A DNA stretch of 64,000 nt from Desulfofustis limnaeus (lineage in GTDB: Bacteria > Desulfobacterota > Desulfobulbia > Desulfobulbales > Desulfocapsaceae): positions 1,798,001 to 1,862,000 of the forward strand of contig NZ_AP025516.1 of assembly GCF_023169885.1 (NCBI RefSeq). The letters are read 5' to 3'. Below the pieces are notes generated by a model that searched no databases, had not been told where the DNA came from, and saw nothing but the letters and a program-made list of their open reading frames with translations. The translations under genes were made by a program, and so were the position numbers. Every line of letters begins with the position of its first letter. Position 1 is the stretch's first letter. Below, piece by piece: positions 7,849-14,176 of this stretch.

Positions 7849-9645
7849 TCAGGCGGCCAGGCTCAGGATGTTGGTGCGGATTTTTTCCTCCACATCGGCC
7901 GGCTCCGCTGGCGTCAACAAAATATCGGTAACCCCGTAGCGAACCGCCTTCAACACCTTCGATCGGGTCCATTCCGGCCCGGCGGCGATCAGCGGCAAGG
8001 AGCAGCTGGCGCTGATTTTTATGGCCATGCCGAAGGCCTGCTCATCCACCCGCTGCATGACCAGGAACACCGCCTTGAAGCGGCCGGGCAGCACGTTTTT
8101 CAAATTGTCTCGAAAACTGACTCGTCTGGCCGACAGCCCGTTGACATCCAGAACAGCCGCGATCAGACTTGCCTCGGCCTCGGTATCGCTGACGATCAGG
8201 ATATCGCCCTGATCCGCCGCCCCGGACTCGCCCGCAGAGACAGTGGCGCCACGATAGTCGTCGGCTGCCTCGGCCGACGCCGCCGCGGGCCTGGATTCGG
8301 GGACCTCGGCCGCCGGTTCGGTGATGCCCAGCCCTTCGAGATCAAGCAAACGTGCCGGAAAAACGGCCTGCATCCGGCCGTGGCTGGTCCCTCCCATGGA
8401 GAGGACCATGGAGCTGACATAGTACAGCTGGTCAGGCATCGGTTGGTCCGCTCCGATATCGACCTTCATCGGCACGATCTGTTCGATGTCTTTTTTGATG
8501 AAGCGCAACGATATGCCGTAATGCTCCTCGAAGACCGCAGTATAGACGCCGGCGATGATGTTGGCTATTTCACCATAGGCGTCCTGGCTGTCTACACCGA
8601 AATCTTCTTCGGAGACCGCCGATTCCAACTCGCTGGGCGGCAGCATGATCAGCGTGCCGCCGATGCGGATGGCATCTTTGAGCCCCAGGTACAGGTAGCT
8701 GACGTCTTCCTTGTCACCAACCACTTCCAGATCGGCCACCACTTGCTTGCCGGAGGTCTCCTCGTAGAAGAAGGCCTCTTTGCCGACCGGCTTGTTTGCA
8801 AGGTCCTGGAACTCGACGGAGACCCCCAGCAGAGCCCCGACCTCTTCGCCAATCCTTTGCCGGCAGAGCTCCAGCAGAGCGTCGATCTTTTTCCGCTGGG
8901 CCTTCAGCTCGGCCCCGCCGGCTGCCGGGGCGGAGGGAGGCGACATGGCAGGCTGCTGGGTGGGGGCGACGTCATCCTTGACCTCAACCGCCTCGGCAGG
9001 TTCCGCTGAAGCGTCGGCGGCGCCGTTTTGGCTTGGTTGCGGAGCTTCGGCGGGCGGCGGTTGCGGTTCCTTCTTTTCCACCAGGCCGAACGGTTCCGCC
9101 GGCACCAGCATGAACATGTTGCCCAGAGGTCGTTGCTCCAGCTCCATCTCCATGACGATCTGGTAGTAGGCCTGATTGGGGATCGGTTCGTCGGAGTCAG
9201 CCGCAACTTTCAACGGTACGACCACCTGTTGTTCCTTTCTGATGAAACGACAGGCCTTGGCGGACAGCTCCTCGAAGATTTTGGTGTAAGAGCCGGCGAT
9301 GATATTGGCGATTTCGCCGTAGGAGTCTTCCGTTTCTCCGCCGTATTGTTCGGAGCCGACCACTTCTTCCAGCTCCGTGGGGGGCAGCATGATCAGCGTT
9401 CCCCCGAGGCGGATGGCGTCCTTAACGGAGACAATGAGCGCTCCCTGGCCGGAGATCTCACCGGTCAGGTCTATGCGGGCCAGAACCACCTTGCCGATGG
9501 GTTGGTCGAAAAAATCATTCTTGTCGATCACGGAACCGGGCTGCAGGGTCAAGGAGAGCTGCTCCCCGATCAGCGAAGTCACCTCTTCTTCTATGCGACC
9601 GCGAACCGCTTCGACAATTTTCTCAAAACGCTGCAATGCCTTCAT
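7849..9645 (-). CDS. Composite chemotaxis phosphatase: two CheC/CheX-like modules plus a pseudo-receiver
   Basis: 598 residues. Two related modules of about 190 residues (roughly 1-200 and 245-440) each carry the CheC/CheX/FliY-type phosphatase signature, DSYGEIANIIAG in the first and DAYGEIANIIAG in the second, with the E and N expected to catalyse CheY-P hydrolysis. Each also has the unusual GGTLIMLPP segment. They are joined by a Pro/Ala/Gln/Glu-rich linker. The last 120 residues fold like a receiver but the phosphoacceptor position is hydrophobic (AVFLVMQRV) and the switch residue is changed (LIAAGPEW). It is the last gene of the cheY-cheX operon. Function as CheY phosphatase is inferred. 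Confidence 0.75.
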   Translation of the reverse strand: MKALQRFEKIVEAVRGRIEEEVTSLIGEQLSLTLQPGSVIDKNDFFDQPIGKVVLARIDLTGEISGQGALIVSVKDAIRLGGTLIMLPPTELEEVVGSEQYGGETEDSYGEIANIIAGSYTKIFEELSAKACRFIRKEQQVVVPLKVAADSDEPIPNQAYYQIVMEMELEQRPLGNMFMLVPAEPFGLVEKKEPQPPPAEAPQPSQNGAADASAEPAEAVEVKDDVAPTQQPAMSPPSAPAAGGAELKAQRKKIDALLELCRQRIGEEVGALLGVSVEFQDLANKPVGKEAFFYEETSGKQVVADLEVVGDKEDVSYLYLGLKDAIRIGGTLIMLPPSELESAVSEEDFGVDSQDAYGEIANIIAGVYTAVFEEHYGISLRFIKKDIEQIVPMKVDIGADQPMPDQLYYVSSMVLSMGGTSHGRMQAVFPARLLDLEGLGITEPAAEVPESRPAAASAEAADDYRGATVSAGESGAADQGDILIVSDTEAEASLIAAVLDVNGLSARRVSFRDNLKNVLPGRFKAVFLVMQRVDEQAFGMAIKISASCSLPLIAAGPEWTRSKVLKAVRYGVTDILLTPAEPADVEEKIRTNILSLAA

Positions 9646-9777
9646 CTGTTCTCACCATTCGAAACGCTGAACCATCGTCTGGTGTCTCTATCGACAGGAA
9701 GCGGAAAAATATTTATCGATTCGAGCCTCTTTTCCAGCCGGCCGGGCAAAAAGCACCGACCCGCCACGTGCCGGCCA

Positions 9778-10236
9778 TCAACTTGCCAGGAATCTGAGCT
9801 CAACGCGCAGCAAACCGAATTCATTCTCAAAACAGACCTGTACCCGCTGGGCGCCACGCATGCCGCTGACATGGAGGGCCATGCCGATGGTGGTGGTGGG
9901 AATCGCCAGCTGCATATCGTACTGATCGCCGCCGGCGCTCTTCAGGGTTCCGGCCACCATGTTGGCTATCTCACCGAAGGCATCGCGCACGTCATCGTTG
10001 AGTTCATTGACCTCCATGCCGAGCATGGCCCCGGTGACCGCCTTAGCCATCTCCTCGGTGGCGGAAACCGCAAGCATACCCTTGATCCCGCCGCTCAGGC
10101 CGATCATGCCGGTGACCAGCGCTCCCCCCTCGTCCAGGTCCCTTCGCTCCGCCCTCTCCAGCGGTTTGATGCCCAAGAAAACCATAGTCTGGAAGATCTC
10201 CAGCGTTCCTTCCTGCAAGGCTTGGTGGTAGTCCAT
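9778..10236 (-). CDS. cheX: CheX-family chemotaxis phosphatase
   Basis: 152-residue CheX-like protein expected to dephosphorylate CheY-P. The signature DAFGEIANMVAGTLK about residue 85 has the paired Glu and Asn of the family; the flanking GMIGLSGGIKGMLAVS strand and LAIPTTTIG fit CheX. It sits between another cheX-like gene and the composite phosphatase on the minus strand. The 132-bp gap to the downstream gene holds no feature I can support. Confidence 0.85.
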   Translation of the reverse strand: MDYHQALQEGTLEIFQTMVFLGIKPLERAERRDLDEGGALVTGMIGLSGGIKGMLAVSATEEMAKAVTGAMLGMEVNELNDDVRDAFGEIANMVAGTLKSAGGDQYDMQLAIPTTTIGMALHVSGMRGAQRVQVCFENEFGLLRVELRFLAS

Positions 10237-10318
10237 GTCCGCTCATCCGAAAAAAAAGGCACCGTCTGCCGACAGTGCCCGTGTTCTTTTCTGTCGCCGG
10301 CCGATACCGGTGTCCCGC

Positions 10319-10774
10319 CTATTTCTCCAGTTGCAGCTCAACGGTAAAAGTGCCGGAATCGGTGGCAAAATCGAGCCTGGTCACCTCCACATCCTTGGCC
10401 GTCTGGAAATCATAGTTCTGCCCGGAGATGGTGGTCGGCAGGGACAATTCGATATCGCGCCCGTTCTGCGACAGGATGGTCTTGATATTGCCGCCGAGCA
10501 TGTTGGCCAACTCACCGACCGCATCCTCGACATCTTCATTGATCTGCTCGACCTCCATGCCGAGAAAGCTGCCGGTGATGGCCATGGCGACCACGGCCGG
10601 GATATGAATGGCCAGCACGCCTTTGTGCGTTCCGGCCAGACCGATGATCCCGGAAATCCCATCCCGCTGGGAGCCCTGATCCGCGCCCGGCGACTCGACC
10701 ACGGCAATCTCCATCATGACCATCGACGAGAATATTTCCTGGGTCGACTCGATAATTTTATTTTTGATATCCAC
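10319..10774 (-). CDS. cheX: CheX-family chemotaxis phosphatase (second copy)
   Basis: 151 residues, paralogue of the gene at 9778-10236 and similarly arranged: GIIGLAGTHKGVLAIHIP, then DAVGELANMLGGNIKTIL with the Glu/Asn pair, then LSLPTTISGQNY. It starts 17 bp after the cheY-like gene and so is co-transcribed with it. Having two CheX-like proteins plus a third composite one beside one CheY suggests signal termination is shared among several phosphatases. Confidence 0.87.
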   Translation of the reverse strand: MDIKNKIIESTQEIFSSMVMMEIAVVESPGADQGSQRDGISGIIGLAGTHKGVLAIHIPAVVAMAITGSFLGMEVEQINEDVEDAVGELANMLGGNIKTILSQNGRDIELSLPTTISGQNYDFQTAKDVEVTRLDFATDSGTFTVELQLEK

Positions 10775-10791
10775 GCGACGCCTCCGCTTTC

Positions 10792-11163
10792 TTAAAGGAG
10801 CGGGCCAAGCACTTCGTTCACCTTGTCGGGGGTGAACGGTTTCTTGATGGCTCCGAGCGCCCCCAGCGATTTTGCTTCGCCGATGATGTCGTCACCGGTC
10901 TCCGTGGAGATCATCAACACCGGAATATCCTTTATCGCGTCTCGTTGCGCTTTTTCACGCAGGAAGGTAATGCCGTCCATATTGGGCATATTGATGTCGC
11001 TCAAAACGATGTCGATCTTTTCCTTTTCAAGGATAGCCAGGGCTTCCACCCCATCGCCCGCCTCGAAAATGGTATCGAAAGAGATGCCGGCCTGACGAAG
11101 CGACCGCCCGATTATTTTGCGCATCGTACTGGAATCGTCCACCAGCAAAACATTTTTCCCCAT
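10792..11163 (-). CDS. cheY: CheY-type single-domain response regulator
   Basis: 123 residues from ATG 11163, which has an excellent ribosome binding site (AGAGGAGGAT). A longer frame from 11271 exists but adds an unconserved basic leader. The receiver is intact: DDSSTM at 8-13, phosphoacceptor D in IVLSDINMPN, switch serine/threonine in LMISTETGD, lysine in AIKKPFTP. The IKKPF ending and Ser-Thr-Met start are typical of motor-binding CheY. It heads the minus-strand operon of CheX-type phosphatases. Confidence 0.92.
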   Translation of the reverse strand: MGKNVLLVDDSSTMRKIIGRSLRQAGISFDTIFEAGDGVEALAILEKEKIDIVLSDINMPNMDGITFLREKAQRDAIKDIPVLMISTETGDDIIGEAKSLGALGAIKKPFTPDKVNEVLGPLL

Positions 11164-11339
11164 GCCATCCTCCTCTTCTCGCCCCGCATCCTGTCGGGGG
11201 CGTTGATAAGCACCTTTGTTTTTTTCATGCCGGGCGTTGCCGGTTCTCATACCGCAGCGACCCGGTTTCATACCAGCCGATTACGAAGCAATCTTAGCAG
11301 CATTCGAAACGAAATTGCAAATTCCATATGATCGGGTCT

Positions 11340-12015
11340 GTAAACATCCGCACCCGTAGGGTGCGGCTTTAAATATCCCCCCATAGGGGGGACAAGGCCC
11401 GGCCCCCAGAGGGGGCGGGCCGGGAGTCATGCCGCGTTATGTCTTCTATTCAAACAACCGTAACTGTTCCAGCTGCTTCTCTTTCTTCTCCTGATAGCGG
11501 ACATACTTGCGTATCATGTCCGCATCAAGACCTACCGTATCGACACAATAACCTTTCGCCCAAAAGTGGTTGCCCCAGTATGGCTTCTTCTTCAGATAGC
11601 GGAACTGGTGGAAAAACCGCATCGATGTTTGACCCTTTACCCGACCCATCAATTGCGAAATCGACACCTTCGGCGGAACCATCAGCACCAGATGGACATG
11701 GTCTGGTTGCACATTCATTTCAACAACTTCACAACCGACAAATCCGCATATCGCGTGAATCGCCGTTTCGCATGCTTCTTTTACCGCTCCGGTTAAAATA
11801 CGGAACCGGTACTTCGGCACCCATACGATATGATACTGACAGTGCCATATCGAATGTGATAACTTACGGAATCTGCTCACTGCTCCCTCCTTACATTCTG
11901 ATGTTGCGGCAACAACTCGATGTAAGGATAGCAGTGGGCGGCCTTCCTGGCCATACCCATACGGGACTGGCCTAGCCAATCCCTATTACCCTACCCGTAG
12001 GGTAGGGGTTTCCAC
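11340..12015 (-). mobile_element. IS200/IS605-family element, tnpA-only (IS200 type)
   Basis: The Y1 transposase gene is framed by imperfect palindromes that share a GTA loop: CCGCACCC-GTA-GGGTGCGG at 11348-11366 on the right end and CCCTACCC-GTA-GGGTAGGG at 11989-12007 on the left end (upstream of tnpA). Such subterminal hairpins are how IS200-type TnpA recognises single-stranded ends. Two more GC hairpins at 11377-11391 and 11396-11421 lie just past the tnpA stop and may terminate transcription. No tnpB is present. Exact ends are estimated. Confidence 0.8.
11446..11880 (-). CDS. tnpA: IS200-type Y1 transposase TnpA
   Basis: 144-residue HUH single-strand transposase. GTG 11880 is used because it has AAGGAGGGAG upstream and gives the family N-terminus SRFRKLSHSIWHCQYHIVWV. 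The HUH metal-binding motif appears as QPDHVHLVLM and the nucleophilic tyrosine lies in RKYVRYQEKKEKQ near the C-terminus. Length is normal for IS200 TnpA, so the gene looks intact and potentially active. Confidence 0.93.
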   Translation of the reverse strand: MSRFRKLSHSIWHCQYHIVWVPKYRFRILTGAVKEACETAIHAICGFVGCEVVEMNVQPDHVHLVLMVPPKVSISQLMGRVKGQTSMRFFHQFRYLKKKPYWGNHFWAKGYCVDTVGLDADMIRKYVRYQEKKEKQLEQLRLFE

Positions 12016-12080
12016 TTCGTACTAAAAAACGGTTCATCAGGATTGAGCCTCCTTTTTTGGGTTCATCCGACTCATGCCTA

Positions 12081-12280
12081 CGTCTTTGTAACCGAGGAGG
12101 CGATGGGTATCGATGGAAAACGCCTCGCGGAGGCCCGCCGGCGCACCACCGTAGGCCCGCAGGGTTGCGGACAGGACGTCCGCAACTGACAGCAGGCCAT
12201 GGATGGCCTGTGTGTCAGTCGTGGCCTGCCGGCGATCAGGCCGAAGAGTAGCGGTTGGAAGCGATGCCCATCGCCGGGTT
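12081..12280 (+). repeat. Structured ~200-nt repeat, copy A
   Basis: Aligns almost without gaps to 33323-33520 (constant offset of 21240 in the core). 12151-12210 is nearly invariant. Long-range helix: 12099-12112 pairs with 12262-12275 over 14 positions, including one G-U. Internal perfect hairpins: GTTGCGGAC/GTCCGCAAC around loop AGGAC (12164-12186), and CAGGCCA/TGGCCTG around loop TGGA (12193-12210). Similarity to the other copies extends upstream to GTTCATC near 12061. No ORF of note. It lies between the IS200 and ISNCY elements. Confidence 0.78.
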
Positions 12281-12289
12281 TGCTACCGG

Positions 12290-12295
12290 TAACTA
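12290..12295. repeat. Target-site duplication of the ISNCY-type element (left)
   Basis: TAACTA immediately outside the left terminal repeat; the identical TAACTA follows the right terminal repeat at 13994-13999. Confidence 0.8.
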
Positions 12296-13993
12296 GTGTC
12301 CGTCCGGAAAGGGCGATATTTTGTTAAACATCAAGGGACAAAACGGCGCTGCCTTGAAAGAGACGGCGATTTTCAACGCGCAGGCGGGCATGACACCCAT
12401 TCCTAACACCATCAAGCCGCCGATTTTTCGATCTGCAGACGCACCTCGGCTGTTTCGTCCCGGTACCTTCTTTTTTCTCGCTGCTCTCTCAGGCCGTGGC
12501 CAGCTGAATACGGGCCAGCACCGTGAGGTTGTAGGCAACAATCGCACTCCAGATATATGCCTTGAAGCCTTCCCAACCCGACCAGTTGCAACGCTTCAGC
12601 CCATAGCTTCGTTTCAACGTCGAAATGTTCGCCTCGATCCCGGCTCGAAAATTGCGCAACCGCCGATAAACCCACGTGCTCTTGGCCATGTCCACGATCG
12701 ACAGACCGCGCTTCTTGGCAAAGACCACATCCTTGACGTCTGCTGCCTTGGCTCCCGCCAGGTTCGCCTGCGAAGCAAAGCCGCCATCCGCCGTGCTCTG
12801 CCGGGGCGGGCGTCCATACCGCTCGATATGCCGCTTCAACAACGGCAGAAACCGCTCGGCATCGGCCGGGTTGCCTCGTTCCACCAGGCAGTCAAGAATC
12901 AGGTTCGACGCACCGCCGGTCAGGAACACCTTGTGCCCAAACTCCGTCTCACGCCGTCCTTTGACCAGGATGTCGGTGTGCGTCTCAAACAGCGACACGA
13001 TCTTCTCCGACGCCGGTACCTGTTCACCTTTGAACACCCGTCGCTCGGTCTGGTCCATCACCCGCCGCAGCAGGTCAATGGCACGGGACAGTTTCTCGGC
13101 CAGCGCCCGGGCGTGAGTGTAGTCTTCAATCGAGTCTCCGCCGAAGTCGGCAAGCTCGGGGATCGCCTGCTCCGCATAAGCGATCACGCGACCGGCATAG
13201 TGCAGCATATCCCGGTAGGCCGTCTGGCGTGTCTCCTGCTTGGTAGCGTTCTGGATGGACAGCAACCGCTTCTTCACCACCCGCCGATGATCGCTGCACC
13301 CATAGCCGGGACAGGGGCTGAGTTCCTTGCCCTCAAACAGCCAGCGGGTGATGACCCGGATCCCGTCCCAGAGCAACGTCGCATCGGTCGGCCGGTGGAT
13401 ATCCGTTTGGACGGCGGTGGAGTCGAGTCGGATCTTCCGGCCGTTCTCGATCTTAGCCTGCTGGGCGTAGGCGAGCAGAAACTGGTGAATCGCCAGCCAG
13501 GCCTCTTCGCTCAGGGCCTTGATATTTTCCTGCAGGGTCGATTTGGCCGGAAAGTGTCCCGGTTCAAGGCGGACGAAGCTGCGAAACGAATGGGAGTCGG
13601 CCAGATAATAGGCCAGATCATCGTAGCTGAGTTCGCGGAACTGTTTGAGGAGCGTGCAGCGGACTACCTGTTCGGCAGTCATGCCCTGGCGGCCGGTATC
13701 GGAGCGGCTTTTCTTGAGCAGATCGGCATAGGCCTGGTCAAGCAGATGGTGGTCGGTTGCCAGGATGGCGTCCATCTGTTCCAGCTCACGAGGTCCGGGA
13801 TGTTTGCCAAGAACCTCGAAGATCGTGGTTTGTGGATTGCGTTTTCTGCGCATGGACTCACCGATCAGATGGTAAATATCGAAACATATCGGTTGGTTGT
13901 CTCGCTCAGTGTAACAGATCGGCAGAAAAAATGCAGCCTGTTTTGTCAGGATTGTGAAACATTTTCAAACCGTTAGGGTTTCCGGACAGAAAC
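12296..13993 (-). mobile_element. ISNCY-type insertion sequence, 1698 bp
   Basis: Bounded by inverted repeats GTGTCCGTCCGGAAA (12296-12310) and, on the other strand, GTTTCTGTCCGGAAA (13979-13993), 13 of 15 identical, and by the 6-bp direct repeat TAACTA on both sides. It encodes one full-length DDE transposase on the minus strand. The insertion lies about 15 bp beyond the end of structured repeat copy A. Intact ends, duplication and ORF suggest a recent insertion. Confidence 0.88.
12489..13853 (-). CDS. ISNCY/IS1182-like DDE transposase
   Basis: 454 residues, start ATG 13853. N-terminal region has the LLKQFRELSYDDLAYYLADS helix pattern of IS5/IS1182-like transposases. The DDE triad candidates are D in IRLDSTAVQTDIH (~150), D in STADGGFASQ (~365) and E in AGIEANISTLKR (~415), with a long insertion before the last residue. 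Family placement is from memory of similar proteins; IS1182 is the alternative label. No frameshift seen. Confidence 0.87.
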   Translation of the reverse strand: MRRKRNPQTTIFEVLGKHPGPRELEQMDAILATDHHLLDQAYADLLKKSRSDTGRQGMTAEQVVRCTLLKQFRELSYDDLAYYLADSHSFRSFVRLEPGHFPAKSTLQENIKALSEEAWLAIHQFLLAYAQQAKIENGRKIRLDSTAVQTDIHRPTDATLLWDGIRVITRWLFEGKELSPCPGYGCSDHRRVVKKRLLSIQNATKQETRQTAYRDMLHYAGRVIAYAEQAIPELADFGGDSIEDYTHARALAEKLSRAIDLLRRVMDQTERRVFKGEQVPASEKIVSLFETHTDILVKGRRETEFGHKVFLTGGASNLILDCLVERGNPADAERFLPLLKRHIERYGRPPRQSTADGGFASQANLAGAKAADVKDVVFAKKRGLSIVDMAKSTWVYRRLRNFRAGIEANISTLKRSYGLKRCNWSGWEGFKAYIWSAIVAYNLTVLARIQLATA

Positions 13994-13999
13994 TAACTA
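13994..13999. repeat. Target-site duplication of the ISNCY-type element (right)
   Basis: TAACTA, matching 12290-12295. Beyond it, 14017-14028 and 14076-14089 carry two copies of TCGGATGAACC, which is the reverse complement of the motif near 12059-12074 at the upstream edge of repeat copy A. Confidence 0.8.
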
Positions 14000-14130
14000 A
14001 AAAAAGTACGCTCAATTCGGATGAACCCTTTTTTGTGAGTTACCGGCAGAAAACCCGGTGGCAGAGACGTGCCTCGAGTCGGATGAACCGAAAAAAAACG
14101 ATGATCATCTCGACGCGCTATGCCGGACAA

Positions 14131-14146
14131 CCGGTACAACTATTGC
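14131..14146 (+). promoter_or_regulatory. Candidate sigma-54 promoter of the TPR-flgB operon
   Basis: CCGGTACAACTATTGC has GG and GC separated by exactly ten bases, with TTGCAT at the -12 box; the -24 box CCGGTACA matches the TGGCACG consensus at four of seven positions including GG and AC. Expected transcription start is about 14158, 19 bp before ATG 14177. The sigma-54 activator at 6307 is the obvious candidate regulator. Confidence 0.5.
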
Positions 14147-14176
14147 ATAAAGAGCGACAGAACGATCGGAGATCTC

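Noticed and set aside
7840-9009. 389-codon plus-strand open frame opposite the composite phosphatase gene
   Set aside because: Shadow frame; the minus-strand product has clear repeated phosphatase signatures.
11340-12015. IS605-type element with tnpB and omega RNA
   Set aside because: No tnpB frame or remnant is present; only the Y1 transposase and its end hairpins.
12001-12080. Terminator at the hairpin-like AGGATTGAGCCT plus T-run near 12040-12056
   Set aside because: The stem is only three base pairs, too weak to call.
12321-13976. 551-codon plus-strand open frame across the ISNCY-type element
   Set aside because: Antisense to a full-length transposase with DDE motifs and bounded by the element's ends.
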